Positions 12,565-24,751 of a stretch of DNA of 64,000 bases are shown here, piece after piece. The translations under genes and the position numbers were made by a program. The DNA lies in assembly GCF_034190915.1 (NCBI RefSeq), contig NW_026947502.1, positions 35,928,785 through 35,992,784 of the forward strand, given 5' to 3'. The first letter of the stretch is position 1; every line of letters begins with the position of its first letter. Below the pieces are notes generated by a model, which was not told the DNA's origin, did no database searches, and was given only the letters and a program-made list of their open reading frames with translations. Origin of the DNA: Cavia porcellus. Taxonomy: Eukaryota > Chordata > Mammalia > Rodentia > Caviidae.

Positions 12565-12632
12565 TAAGGAGAGCGAGAGACAGAGAGAGAGAGACAGACA
12601 GAGACAGGGAGAGGGGGAGGGAGAGACTGAGC
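12565..12632. repeat. Purine-rich GA/GACA low-complexity tract
   Basis: Irregular gaga, gacaga and gggaga repeats make a one-sided purine tract with no coding signal. Confidence 0.9.
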
Positions 12633-13615
12633 CAGAGATCTCATGTAAAAATGGCAGCGTTGTGTGGTGTTCAGAGAGCTCTCTGTGTGGTTGGATTCCA
12701 GGTAGGAGGCAGAAACCTGGATAGTGAGAGGGGTTGCTGAAGGTTCCAGCAGGGATGGGAAGAGCTACAACACTTTGTTTCTGGTCCAGGTCACAGATCT
12801 ATGTTACTCCAGGTTCCATTTCTATGGGTCTCCGAACTCATTAGAAACCAAAGCTCAGTTGCCGTATTTAGGAAATATCTTTAGTAAATTCTAAATAGTA
12901 CTGTTTATCACACTCTTATTTCCTAGACTTACATCTCACATTAGCACATCCATTATTTCTTTACCTCCCTAGATGAAAGGGGAGACCTTAATATTCTAAA
13001 GTGCAAATGTACTATCATTCACCAATAGTAAGATCAAGGTGAATCTACTATTTTTTACAAGTAAAAGGCTAAATAAGCCTATCTCTCAAGAATGCTCATT
13101 CCTAGGTTGAACCATTCATGACCTACTGCTATTAAATAATTCAAACACAGAAACCTTGGGTATGGATGGGAAGGAGATCAGAAGGATAAAATGGGGAGGG
13201 AGCAGAGAGAGCTGCTAGGAGATGGTGTGCACTCCATGAGAAGAAATTAATGTATGTAAAAGCAAAGACCTGATCTTATTTTTAATAAATCAGTGGTGTA
13301 AGTCCTGGACATGTTCTCTGCTGTCTAAGAATTCAATAGATGTTCATTGGATTTCGTGGATTTTAGAAAGCTGATGTGGTTATGCCTGCACAATGGGAGA
13401 ATATTAATATTGTCCAGGCTGGGGGAGTAAAGAGCCCTAAAATTCGAATCAAGGAACATTACCAGGGTAGGAGATTCAACCTCCTATAAATAAGAGCTGG
13501 CTGCTATTCATCCCAGTAAGATGACCTTTCCATAGGAGAGGCTCCTCCAGGCTTCTCATTCTGTTAATGAGGCTCTGTTTATCATCAGAGGATACCACAA
13601 TTCACCCACTCCTAT
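12633..13615. other. Unique DNA
   Basis: No repeat or gene recognised. Confidence 0.5.
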
Positions 13616-14135
13616 CTGCATTACTACTCCTGTTTACAGTAATTCAATCTCTATACTGCAGCTAACGTGCCCCTTTAAACACAGGTCAGCCTACTACCCT
13701 GCTTACAGTCCTCTAACTGTACTATATTGCACTTAAAATAAAATCCGAAGTGCCTTCAGCAGTCTGTGGTTCAGCTGCAGCTACTCCTGTCTACCCCGCC
13801 CCCTGCCTTCTCTTCCTATCTCCTTGACTTACCATTCTTCACCCTTTATAGGATTTCTGTTTCTTAAATGTCTTGAGATCTAAAATCTTTCCCCAGCATT
13901 CCTAAGAGTGATCCTTTTATTTAATCACTGAAATGTCATTTTAAATATCACCTGCTCAGAGATATAGTTCCCAATTAAATACCTCTATTGTCTTAATTAA
14001 TTCAACCTGTATAATTTTCTTACAGAATTTAACATATAATACCCTTTTATCTTCAATGACTCTCTTCCTCACATTAGAATATGGTATTATGAAAGCAAAG
14101 ATTTGCACCTAGCTCCTTGACTCCTAGTAAGATTG
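13616..14135 (+). mobile_element. L2 LINE 3' end
   Basis: Blocks follow the L2 3'-terminal order: 'ctgcttacagtcctctaact' and 'aaataaaatccgaagtgcct' (from 'cttcaatggctcc...aaagtccaaactcc'), then 'atgtcattttaaatatcacc', 'ctcagagatatagttccc' and 'ttagaatatgg...gaaagcaaagatttgcacct'. The coding frame of the parental reverse transcriptase is destroyed. Confidence 0.7.
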
Positions 14136-14639
14136 GTTGAAATACAAGCAGATCATAATTTTATAATGAAAGTATTTAATTTTTCATTATGGATACTGGA
14201 TGTGCCTCTGAATAGCAGCATGGGGGAATGCAGGAAGCAATCTGTGGCCCCCAACTTGTCACACAGGTCAATTATCAACAGCTAAGTTTCACCCACCTTA
14301 TGCTCTGTGTTACTTTTTTGTGCATTTATAATTTGTTTATTAAATGTTTTGAATTTTCTTGTAGAGTTAGCTTATTCAGTACAATGCTACGTGAAAAACC
14401 ACTTTCACAACTTTGGGAGGAGGTTAAAATTTGTGATTCATCAAGTGATTCAGCTACTGATGATAACTTGGATCATATAAGCCAAAGAAAGCTAAATAAA
14501 TATAATAATGTAATAGTTTATTTTATTGATATCTTCTTGTTAGGTAAATATTTTATGGTAGAATTCATATAATTAAAGTGAATAGTTAGTTAATATAAAT
14601 ACTCCAAAAATATGTATGAGCATGATATAGCCAACTTAC
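14136..14639. other. Unassigned DNA with a 114-codon open frame
   Basis: A plus-strand frame at 14228-14572 has 114 codons. It has a hydrophobic middle and an acidic serine stretch (DSSSDSATDDN), but no recognised domain. The Tigger-like end just downstream raises the possibility that this is decayed internal transposon sequence; I could not confirm it. Confidence 0.35.
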
Positions 14640-14832
14640 ACTCCTTGTAACAAATTTAACCTTACGCCAGGTTCCCAGACTTAGGAAAGAATTCTGTTCC
14701 AGGAGAACATTGACAAGTCAAATTCATTTATGATCTGACAAAATGAGTCTTATACAGTCCACTTGTGAATCTTATACAGCAGACTTGTGAAAGTTTGCAA
14801 TTCACAGGTTCTGAATTTGGGGGTTTACTGTA
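14640..14832 (+). mobile_element. Possible Tigger-type DNA transposon end
   Basis: The segment ends in 'tgcaattcacaggttctgaa' and 'tttgggggtttactgta', which resembles the terminal inverted repeat of a Tigger-like element flanked by TA. Only this end is visible and the assignment is from memory. Confidence 0.4.
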
Positions 14833-15148
14833 TGTGGAAAGCAAAGAGGCCCTAAGACTGTGGCCTGAGGAAGGGGGACAAAATAAGGGAAGAGGCGCAC
14901 TGACAGGAACTGAGCTCAGTCAGTAATGATGTTCATGCAGACACTTAATGAGTGGTAAAAGTAATATGGAAGTATTAATTGAATTGTGCAATTTTTACTG
15001 AACATTTGATAGGTATCCATCGTTGCAAAAGGAATATGGATACAAAGAGGAAAACTTCAGATGCTTACTGCCTTTCTCAAGGAATTCATGAGGAAAAGCT
15101 GTGTGAACAAGACTTCACAAATGGAGTGGAGATCTGTATTAGAGTGAG

Positions 15149-15150
<2 letters not shown>
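14833..15150. other. Unique DNA
   Basis: No repeat or gene recognised. Confidence 0.5.
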
Positions 15151-15212
<62 letters not shown>

Positions 15213-15240
15213 AATGAGAGAAAGAGACAGAGACAGAGAA
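15151..15240. repeat. (GA)30 microsatellite with imperfect tail
   Basis: Thirty uninterrupted GA units (15151-15210) are followed by gagaaa/gacaga. The 109-codon frame across it is an Arg-Glu repeat artefact. Confidence 0.98.
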
Positions 15241-15329
15241 AAAAGGGAAGCTTTCCAAATGAACTAGTTACTAAGGAAGTCTTTCAAAGTAAAATGGCAA
15301 AGCAGTGAGATACAGTGTATTCTGAGAGG

Positions 15330-15600
15330 TATAAAGAATTCACTATGGCTGTGAAGATTACAAGAGAGGAGTAAGAGCAAAAGACAAACCAGGAAGTGGC
15401 TTGTAGACAGCTATAAAGAATTTGGATATTATCTTGTAGGCAGAAAGAAGCCATTGTACTTAGATCTTCATTCAGGAATCATGATAATCATAGAAGGAGA
15501 AAGTGAAAGAAAAATGAACTTGTACTTAACTTTGGAGCGATCCTGACTTTCACATCAGCGATGATGGAAGCAGAAATTAGAAGATTAGGAGGCCAAGAGA
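15330..15600 (-). mobile_element. L2 LINE fragment, antisense
   Basis: 'aagaatttggatattatctt', 'agaagccattgtacttag' and 'gatggaagcagaaattagaa' match the reversed L2 order ('gagtttggactttatcc', 'gagccattgaagg', 'tggaggcag'). It is old and diverged. Confidence 0.6.
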
Positions 15601-17395
15601 TCATACATTAGTTTAGAAGGCAGTAAAACTTGTGCTTTGGTTGACCCCTATCACTGAAATAACTGTTCGAAGACTTAGAAGAAGAGAAAAACTATATTCA
15701 GACATCAACCTTTTTTCTGCTTTCACCTTCTTAGTGCACATCTGAATCACCAACAAGTCTTCAGCCCTACTCCAACCTTCTCCTAAATCACCCCTTAACT
15801 CCATCTCCCACTGTTACCCACCTACTGCACTTATAGCTAACTGTTCCATTAGTTTCAGGTGACTTTTGTTTGGAAAGGGAAACTGTCCATCCTCCTTGCT
15901 TCTGTGTTTGCTCGGAATAAGGCAAACCATAAATTACTCTGAGTCCTATCTGGTGACACTGGCCAACAGAAGAAAGGAAGAGAGACTGTTTTTCTTTAAG
16001 ACTGCATGGCAGTCACCAGAGCAGTTGCCTGGGCCGTTGGTTTTGCCAATATAGTTGTATCATCTGTGATTTACTCTTAAAAATATTAGGCAAATAAGTA
16101 AGTATGTACTTTCAAGTGTTTTGTTAGCATTTGAGCTATCTACTTAGGAATCCACAATCCAAAGATCTCTAGAATAATGATTCCACTATCACTAACTGGC
16201 AGCCAAGGAATGCTTTTTCATTGATAAAATGAGCAGTGTTTTGAGACATTCATTCAGCTAGCAAAATTATGCAGGGCCTCTGCCTTTTCATCATGTCAGC
16301 ACACACCTTGAAAATACATTTTTCTTTGAACAGTGCATCCCAGAACCCTATAGACCAACTTGGCATCCCAGGGATACAACTCAAATTTTCCCATTCTCCT
16401 GGAACTCATCCCTTCATGCAGATACTAAACACATAACTCAGTGAGAAGGATGGCTGATTTTACTACAAGAACATCAGCCTCTGGACAAAGTACTAAACAT
16501 TTGTCCAAAAGCTAGCGGGCCAAGATCTCCCACACTTACAGGAACAATATGTGTAATATCTTTTGCACGTGTGACCTAAGAAACATCTGTACTTGTAGAA
16601 CTTTCTCTGAGAATTATTTTTCATTGTATTATACCACTAAAAACAGCATTATGGGATGAATAGATAATTTCATCTTTGTATGGCTAGAAGCTATCTACTT
16701 TTACTGATGAGTGTGATCAATATAAATGGCAAATTAACTTAGATTGGCTCACGGGCGTGCTCATCTCCCTCGTATCAGCCAGTTTTAAGTCCTTTCAGTT
16801 TTTACTTTTGTGTCACCTGGCAGACTCAGAAAGCAGTAGACATGACACTGATTTCTTTTACTGGCCATTAATAAACTAATCAATCTAGAAATCTTGCCTG
16901 AGAAAATAGGAACAGCTGATTGAAAACAAGTGCTACATTGAAATCTTAGTGACATGACCTTTACTAAAAAAAATTTAGTTTCTGGCATTAGCAATATATA
17001 CCCCAAACCTAAAGAGATTAATGTCTCAATTTATAAATGCCTACTACCAGCAACTTGCTGTGCCAATTTATATTTGCCAATTAGACTTAATTCCTATACA
17101 TATCCAACTTTCCTGAATCAGGCTTTTCTTTCACTGCAACCTTTCTAAACTTATCTGTACAAGAAAGCAGGCTCTTTTTATTTATGGCCTCTGCCTATTA
17201 ACTTGTTTCTTTCTTAGTTGATCCTAAAAATAATACAAGTTTTAAGTAGCTTACAACTCTGAAAAGGGAACTGCATAGATCAACTTAGCAAACTAATGAT
17301 TTGTTCATTAAAGCAAACTGTAGTTAATATAAAGAAATATTATGCCACTTTCAACATTTATGTAAGCCTTATCAATATTTTCCAAGAGACTCAAT
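15601..17395. other. Unique DNA
   Basis: No repeat or gene recognised. Short open frames (60-73 codons) on both strands lack motifs. Confidence 0.5.
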
Positions 17396-17397
17396 GA

Positions 17398-17560
17398 AGA
17401 AACATGGATAAGAATGTAGGCTCCTGGGCCAGACTGCCTGAATATGCATCCTGAATTCAGCATTGATTGGCTGAGTGATCTTAGGAAATTTATTCATTTG
17501 TGTGGCAGTTTCTCTCCATCTAAAATTGCAATAGTAGATGCAATGCAGTTGAGTTAAAAT
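17398..17560 (+). mobile_element. MIR SINE
   Basis: 'gtaggctcctgggccagact', 'gcctgaatatgcatcctgaa', 'ggctgagtgatcttagg' and 'cagtttctctccatctaaaa' follow the MIR consensus order closely. Confidence 0.85.
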
Positions 17561-19055
17561 TAAATGTTGTAGGGACAGAGAAGTACTTTGGATTCTAGTT
17601 GCAAGTAGCATTTTTAAACATTAACTGTGATCCATATTTTCAAGGTCATCCTTCATCATAACTTTGACAGATAGGGAGCTTGTTATGATGGAAAGAAAGG
17701 CTGGATCTTCATGCAATTTAACTACCAACCAGCTCTGTTTCCTGAAAAAAAAAAATGATTTGACATTTCTGGGCTTCTGTCCTCATATTTATAAAAAGAA
17801 AAATTGGACTAGATAATTTTCACAGTTCCCCATTATACTAAAAAAGTTACAATTCTGTGATATCATACCCCAATCTGAAGTTTAACAAAAGCATTTTAAA
17901 ATAAGATGTCAGCAGTACATAGTAAACATAACAAACATTAAAAAGGAGGACAGGATATATTTAAATGTCCTTGGACTTGGAGTCTGAACAGCGAGCGGGT
18001 CAAGGCCTGGCCCTTCTAGCTTGGCCCATCCCTCACTTTTTCTTCTTTTTGATCTTGTCTGGCTGTTGAACATGTGAGTAGGAGGATGAAAATGAAAAAA
18101 AAAAAATCTTGGATTCATTTCTACTGCGGATTTTGAGGGTCCGTGGGATAGGGATATGATGCAGATACCCATCTTGTCACCAGAAACCTGGGAGAAATTC
18201 AGTGGCCAGAGAAGTCCTCTGCAGTGAGGCCAGTGGTCTCATCTGAAAAGTGACCAACATTGGAACCTCATGGGAATGAAGTAAGGGAATTTAGTGTACT
18301 ATTCTTGTCTATTTAAAAATATGTAATTCATGTTAGACAATTAGGCAGACTTACTTACTGTATGATTAAGGTTTCTGTATCTCCCATATTATTGGATTGC
18401 CTCCTTCAATGCAAGGTCTTCTCTTGATCCCTTTCCAATGTGCTCTTCCTCAATGGCCAAGATGTACTAAAACCAGATCATTTCCCTCTCCTAAGTGATG
18501 ACTCTAAGTACTTTTGTTTCTTAAAATCTTTTTTTTCAATACAGGAAGTTCTGTTAACAAACTCTATCTCCTCTCAGAATTCCTCCCTTTTCTGAAGAGT
18601 GGTCCCATTTACTAAAATAGTAGGCAATCAAAAGTAAGACAGCCAACATCATTAGCACCTTTCAGACTTTGCACTTACCTTGTTTCTCACAGAGGAGTTG
18701 GAAATTTCAGCAGAGAGGCCACTATCAAAACTGTGCACAGTGTATGCATTCCAGGAGGATGGTATCTTCCTCCCTGTTTTTCTGGGCCTGCTCCTGGTAT
18801 ACACAAGATTCCCTCAACCTCTGCTCTCTCCAGGTCACTGCAAGAATGTTCCTTATCAGGCAGCTATAGTGAAGAATTGTATGTGAATTTGACTTAAAAA
18901 TTAGAAAACAGAATTCCAATTAGGTGATTATTTTGAGCTCCCAGCTAAAGACATCTTAATGATCAATTCTATCTTTATATTGTAAATTGCTCATCCTTCC
19001 TCAAACCCTTCCGAATCTTACATCCTTTTCCTCATTTCTGTAACTCTATGCTTTT
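17561..19055. other. Unique DNA
   Basis: No repeat family confidently recognised. Confidence 0.45.
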
Positions 19056-19059
19056 TTTC

Positions 19060-19195
19060 TCCACATCTGATACATCATTGCAATACTCCTGTGGCTTCCT
19101 CTGCATGTGGAATGAATTCTAACCTGTGTTTCTTAGTATCATCCTTTCATGATCTGCCGTGCCAGTGTTTCCTAGCTTTCCTTTCCACAGCATTG
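19060..19195 (+). mobile_element. L2 LINE fragment
   Basis: 'atctgatacatcattgcaat', 'cctgtggcttcctctgcatg' and 'gaattctaacctgtgtttct' then 'tcatgatctgcc' match the L2 3' region ('aaatctgatcatgtcact...gcttaaaa', 'tccaaactcc', 'ccatgatctggcc'). Confidence 0.55.
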
Positions 19196-19914
19196 AGTTG
19201 TACAAGTGGAAAACATCAAATAAACTGTGGAAATCAATTTATCTGTATTATAGAAAGCAAAATTTTATAAAATATAAATTACAGACACAGCACTTCTGTC
19301 ACAACACAAAGTCTTGAAACACTACAAGAAGAAAGGAAAGACACAGGCAACTTCTTCCCTTTTGACAGACTGTGGAAGAAATTCTCATTGTGTCAGTGCT
19401 TTGCTGTCCATCATGGTCACAGTTCTCTTGCCAAAGCTGGAAAAAAAGTACTTTGAGTGATCACTGTAGCATATTCATAATTTAAGACTGCAAAAGGTTG
19501 GAATCCTGTATAAAGTAGAAAGAGCCCTGATGGTCTGGAATCATAGTCGGTAGCCTTACCGTGTACCACACATGGACCATGTCTCACACAATCAGAGCCC
19601 TGGGTAGCACACTCCATGGGTCCCCCCACCTGGTTCTTTGCTCTGCAGGTCAAATGACCGTTCCTTCTAGTTCCTGAGTGTATGTTTTCCTGCGATGATA
19701 AAAGGGTAAGTGCCCTTTGGCATATGTACATGTAAGATGAATTTTGCCTGTTGCTGGAAAACCCAACTCAACATGTGAGTACTTTAATGAGATATATTTT
19801 GTATTTCTGCTAGCCATTTGATTTTTACTTTCATTGTGTGAAAAACAAGAGAAGACATTGTACGTAGCTTAATTGGGACAAAGTGTTGACTCTGGTGTCA
19901 CCGTTTTACCTTTC
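19196..19914. other. Unique DNA
   Basis: No repeat or gene recognised. A 104-codon minus-strand frame (19417-19731) has no recognisable domain. Confidence 0.45.
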
Positions 19915-20025
19915 ATAACCTCCTTATGAGGCATGACAAGCAAATTGAGGTTCAGAATGTCACTGGATTAACCAGTGGCAGAGCCATTTATAGAACACGT
20001 TCACAAAACTGACCCCTTTTTGCTC
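19915..20025 (-). mobile_element. MIR SINE, antisense
   Basis: 'cttatgaggcatgacaagca', 'aattgaggttcagaatgtca' and 'accagtggcagagccattta' match the reverse complement of the MIR core. Confidence 0.7.
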
Positions 20026-20193
20026 ATTGACTTTTAAAATTCTGATAGTCTGGGAGATTCTGCCCTAAAATTAATTTATTCATGGTGTGAATCAGGGTTC
20101 CCTACAGAAAACAATACCAATAGAGGGTATTTAGAATCCTTTGCTCCACTGTGACAACTCAACTGATGTTGAACACATATTGATAGTAGTTTT

Positions 20194-20681
20194 TGTGATT
20201 TAAATCTAAACTATCCCACAAAAAAGTCTCACCTTAAGAGCGGGAACCTGGCTGCAAGGGGCCAGTCATTTGCAGTGTGACCTGAAAGGGTATATTCTTT
20301 TTTATACTTTAATTTTATTATTTTACATGTGCAGTATATAATGTTTACAGTCCTTGTTGGAAACATTCTTGTCCCCTTTCAGTTCATTCTCTTTTTCCTC
20401 TGTCTTCTCCTTCCTCTTCCTCCTCCTCCTTTTTCTTTTCTCTCTCTCTCTCCTTCCTTCCTTCCTTCCTTCCTTCCTTCCTTCCTTCCTTCCTTCCTTC
20501 CTCCTTTTCTGGCTGCCATGAGGTCAGGAGCCTTCCTCTGCCATATCCTTCTGCTATTCAGCTTTTGCCTCAGAGCTACCAACCATGTACTAAATCCTCT
20601 GAAAATTATGAGCCAAAATAAATTTTTCCTCTTTAAATTGTGGGTGTCAGATATGTGTCTCAGTGATATGAAAGTAATACA
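20194..20681 (+). mobile_element. MaLR 5' LTR
   Basis: Ends in the family terminus 'gtctcagtgatatgaaagtaatac a' after a polyadenylation-type 'ccaaaataaatttttcc'. It contains a C/T-rich and TTCC microsatellite expansion that is absent from the other LTR. Confidence 0.75.
20418..20502. repeat. CT-rich tract with (TTCC)13 microsatellite
   Basis: A C/T-rich stretch leads into a regular TTCC tract at 20451-20502. The 128-codon plus-strand and 119-codon minus-strand frames here are repeat artefacts (Leu-Pro-Ser and Lys-Glu-Gly-Arg). Confidence 0.97.
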
Positions 20682-22340
20682 GGACATTAGTACCAGAGAT
20701 GGGTTATTTCTGTGACTATATATAATTGTGTGGTTCAAAGTCTTCTGCTTTGCAGAAGTGTGGAAAGATTTGGAGATTTGGGTTGGAGAATCTTTGCTTT
20801 AGATTATTGTAAGTCATGCCTGGTGGTTGATTCTGAATGAAATTTGGGAGGCTAGAATGCCAGTAGGAATGCAGACAGTAAACGGTGAGTTTAGGATGTT
20901 TCAGTTAGAAACAAGGACTCTATTCACATTTGGATTGAAGGACACGTGTTTATATACTCTGGCAGAAAAATAGGTCTTCAGTTTTCCTGTGATCTAAAGA
21001 TAGATAAAAATGTGATGAAGGAAATCTTAAGGAATCTGATGATTTGACTGTAGCATGGATACTGCTTGTTTCTTTCAGCCAGATTTACAGTGAGAATCAG
21101 GACCAAGAGATAGAATTCAATCATATGAAAAAAAATTGCTGACCAGGAAGGAACCCTGTGAACTTGGGCCCAAAAGTGCTGTGGTTGCTGAAAAGAGTAG
21201 TGCCATTAGAAACGGACCAAGTACTTTGTATAGAGATAAGAAGAAAGATCTTAAAGCATCTCAGAAATTAGCAAGCCCTCACCCCTTATAGGCTCAAGGC
21301 TGCAAAACTTTCATTTAAGAAGAGAATCCCTGTGTTTCCTGCTCAAGAAGGTCCTCCTAAGGAGTTAATTCTCTCTGATTCATTTCACCCAATCATTCTG
21401 GCACCTGGAGACCTCTGCAGTAATGGTCAAAGGGGGCCCATGTACTGCTTTGATCTAGAAGTTTTCCTTGGTGTCATGCATGTGATATTGGTTTTAAAAG
21501 AATACAGAATGCAAGAATTGTGGGGACAAAAATATTTCTACACAAATTTTAAAGGAATGCTGAGGAGCACCTGAAAAGGCAATACTTAAAGCTGTGAAAG
21601 TGAAGCCAGAAGTGCAGTAGAGACCTCAGCATATTGGAGAGCCAGGTATACGGAAATATCTGCCCAAGAAAGCTGCAGGCAGTGGAGTTAGCCAAAAAGA
21701 GAAGCTATAAGGGGTATAGCTGGCAAAGTCATAGTGGCAAGGCTCCCCTACTTCTTTGGAGCTCGTATCTCACTGGGGGCTGCCTCGGGTTCTGTGTGTG
21801 ACCTAAAACATTGTATTCTTGCCCTGCTGAATTTCAATCTTGTTTTGATTCCACTTCTCCACCCCAATTTCTCCTTTTTGAATTACCTTTACAATGTTAT
21901 ATTAGAAATATTTATCTATTTTTTATTTGTACAGGGGTTTGTAGCTAAGAGTTTTCTATGAATCTCAGAGGACTTTGGACTTGGACTTTTTTAGAAATAC
22001 TACAACTGTTAAGAGTTTGGCAGCTCTGTAGATGGGCTAACTTCATTTTGTATCATGAGATGGACATGAGCCTTTTGGGAAGCCTAGCAAAAATGCTGTT
22101 GTTTAGATCTAAAATATTCTCCCAAAAGCCTTGGATTTGGAGGTGGGGCCTGGTTGAAGGGAGCAGGTCATGGGAGACATGAACTGGAAGGGTGTGTTCT
22201 TGCACCTGGTTCCTCCCCTCCTGTTCTCTCTGCCTCCTGGCCACCTGGAGGGGTGTGCACTCTTCCTCAAGCATGTATTTCAGCCACACCTTCTCCTCCA
22301 GAGCTGCCAACCATGGATTGCATTCTTTCAAAACCATAAG

Positions 22341-22580
22341 CCACCCTGTATGACTTTGGTTTCAACTGATTTATTCTGTTATGTTTTGTTTGGTTTTATT
22401 ATGTCTGATGGTATAGGCAGCTACTTTGAAGATAACAAGAGGCATTATGGTAGGCATTGTTGATTCCCTATTATCTTGTTGTGAAATCCTGTATTGTGTT
22501 CACTGTTTTGTTTTGATTGACTCTATTTTATTTTGTTGGGGGTTTTATTCTCTTAAAACAAAACAAAACAAAACAAAAAA
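22341..22580 (+). mobile_element. L1 3'-UTR-like insertion in the MaLR 3' LTR
   Basis: The insert carries this lineage's L1 3'-UTR unit: 'tttgaagataacaagaggca', 'cattatggtaggcattgttg', 'tattatcttgttgtgaaatc' and a G/T-rich block, ending in an (AAAAC)n tail. The same unit recurs at 51830-52290 and 56500-56720. LTR sequence resumes at 'agtgaaataaac'. Flanks 'aaaaccataag' and 'aaccccataaag' look like a diverged target-site duplication. It is heavily 5' truncated. Confidence 0.65.
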
Positions 22581-22833
22581 CCCCATAAAGTGAAATAAAC
22601 ATCTCCTTTTAGTTGTGAGAATGGATTATTTTGTCTCAGAGATGAGAAAGAGTGACAAATATAGTAGCCACATGTTTATAATGAAAAGGAAAAGGGATTG
22701 AAGGAAGCAGAGGGAATTAGAGATTTGAAGAATCAAGACATACAATGTACAAGTACAAGTAACCCATATTAAATGTATTTATAAAATGTACCAATAAAAT
22801 TAATTTTTAAAAAGATAAAATGAAATGTTAATT

Positions 22834-23150
22834 ACCATAATTTGATGCTTATGCATCACAAAAATGTCCCTCATTATCTCATATCCCGTAAGTACAAATA
22901 TTACATATCAAAAAATTTTTATAAATAATTATAACTGAACTAAACATTCCTATCTCCAGTGACACTGGCCAATGTCACTTCATAGCCAATGCATTATTGA
23001 CATGTTTGTGGTGATGCTGGTATAAGCAGATGTCCCTGGCCAATTACATAGAAATATAATATATACAATTTTACATACTACCTGATAATGATAATAAGAA
23101 ATTCTTGATAATAAGAAACTTACTTTTTTATGCATGTACTAGAAGTTATT
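22834..23150 (-). mobile_element. Tigger-type DNA transposon, left half
   Basis: The order 'tataactgaactaaacattc', 'ctatctccagtgaca', 'gcattattgacatgtttgtg', 'gtgatgctggt' and 'cctgataatgataataa' matches the end region of a TA-flanked Tigger-like element. The other end, with a matching terminal repeat, lies at 26216-26462, so the L1 between them split it. Confidence 0.65.
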
Positions 23151-24751
23151 ATTATTATAATTTTTAAATTTAAGTTTATTGATGTACAACTCAGGTTTAT
23201 ACAATGATCACATTCATCATAGGGAATTTGCACCTGGATACCATACACCTTGATTTGTCTTTTCTTTCCCTCCCATTCCTCTCCCTTCCTCCAACCACTC
23301 TTCCTTTTGTTAACAAGCTTTGTTTTCATTTTATCCTTCTTTTCTCATTTTTTTTCAATACTTCCTTTCCACTTCCCTCTCCCAGTTCCCCTTTCCTTTA
23401 GAAAAATTGCTTCCCATTTCATCATATCTCTTGTACAATTTTGTTCTTATTTACATTTTCAGTTTCTCACACCAGCGAGACAATGTGATATTTACACATG
23501 GGTGTCCAATTTATCTCACTTAAGAGTATGGTCTCAAGGTCCATCCATTTAGCAATAAATGTTTCAAGTTTATCTTTCTTTATGGAATAGTACTACTCCA
23601 TTGTATTTTTTTTAAAAAACAACATCTTTTTATTCATTCCTCAGTTAATGTACATTTAGGTTATTCCCAAAATTTACCCATTACAAACTGTGCCACTATG
23701 AACATGGATACACATATTTCACTTTGACATGATGCCTTTGATTTGTTTGGGAAGATACCAAGAAGGAGAATAGCTGAGGCAAGTGGAAACTCTAGTCCTA
23801 GTTTTTGAGGAGTCTCCATGATGATTTCCACAACAGTTGCACCAATCTAAATCCCCACTAACATTTTTTCCCACCGCCCCACCAGCATTTGTTATTGGTT
23901 GCGTTTTTCTTTAATAATAGCCATTCTTTCTTGAGTGAGATGGAATCCCAGCTTTGTTTTAGTTTGCACCTCTCAAATAATAAGTGATGTTGAACATTTT
24001 TCATGTATTTACTTGTTATTTGTATTTCTTCTTCTGAAAAGTTTTTTTTAAATCAAGTTTATGCCTACAACTTCTTCAAAACTTTTACCTATTTTCTCTG
24101 CCAGCAGATTTAGCGTTTCTGTTTTTAATATTTAGATTTTTGATCTATTTTGATTTTAGTTTAGTACACAGTGATAGACTGGGGTCTAGATTTAAAGTCA
24201 ATGTAGGAAAGCCAGTTTTTTGAGCACCATTTATTAAAGAGTCTATCCTTCAAGTGAGCATATTTGATTCCTTTGACAAAGATAAGATGGCTGAGTATGT
24301 TTGGAGTTGGTTCTGCATTTTCTAATCTGTTCCATTGATTCTCTTGTCTGGGTTTTTGTTTTTGTTTTCGTTTTTTTGTTGTTGTTGTTGTTGTTGTTGT
24401 TTTTTGCCAGTACCATGCTGTTTTTATCACAGGAGCTCCATAGTATAAATTCATCAGAGATTTTGATGCCTCCTGCCTTGTTTTTGTGGTCCAGAATGGC
24501 TTTTGCTACTCTATGTCTCTTCTGATTCTAAATGAATTTTAGGATTGTTTTCTCTAATTCTGTGAGGTATGTTAATGGTGTTTTGATTGTGACTGCATTA
24601 AATGGCTCAAACAGTTTTGAGGGTATGGCCATTCTCACTAGGCTGTATTTTTCTGCATAGAATCAAGGAATATCTTTCCATTTTCTGATATCCTCTTTGA
24701 TCTATTTCAGAGTTTCCCCTATAGTTTTCAGTGTAGAGATCTTTCACTTCC
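23150..24751 (-). pseudogene. L1 ORF2 3' part and 3' UTR, antisense
   Basis: Read on the minus strand this gives ORF2 C-terminal sequence. A frame at 24161-24454 includes [13 protein letters not shown], as in L1 ORF2p, and NLYY just upstream. The 3' UTR lies at 23150-23560. Many stops and shifts break the frame. ORF2p is the L1 endonuclease and reverse transcriptase; this copy cannot make it. The L1 inserted into a Tigger-type element and was later split by a 580-bp block at 24752. Confidence 0.85.
24360..24405. repeat. (TTTTG)n/(TTG)n microsatellite within L1
   Basis: About three TTTTTG-like units are followed by seven TTG units inside the L1 body, giving a Thr-Lys run in the minus-strand frame. 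This is expansion inside a dead ORF2. Confidence 0.95.

Larger units (their letters stand above)
20194..22657 (+). mobile_element. Near-complete MaLR element (LTR-internal-LTR)
   Basis: A 5' LTR (20194-20681), an internal region (20682-22096) and a 3' LTR (22097-22657) lie in one orientation. The two LTR starts are alike ('tgtgatttaaatctaaacta' and 'tgttgtttagatctaaaata'), both with a following 'tatcccaca/tattctccca' block. Internal landmarks match MaLR internal sequence: 'ttagtaccagagatgggtta' just after the 5' LTR, and 'gaggactttggacttggact' before the 3' LTR. MaLR elements are ERVL-related and lack functional retroviral genes; no long frame is present here. The LTRs differ substantially, so insertion is old. 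The 3' LTR is interrupted at 22341-22580. Confidence 0.8.

Noticed and set aside
14228..14572. Calling the 114-codon frame a Tigger transposase remnant
   Set aside because: No DDE or helix-turn-helix signature was visible; only the nearby end resembles a transposon.
14979..15308. 109-codon Arg-Glu-rich frame as a charged protein
   Set aside because: Produced by translation of the (GA)30 tract.
20329..20738. Longest plus and minus open frames outside L1 (128 and 119 codons) as genes
   Set aside because: Both are created by the CT/TTCC microsatellite in a MaLR LTR and encode low-complexity Leu-Pro-Ser or Lys-Glu-Gly-Arg runs.
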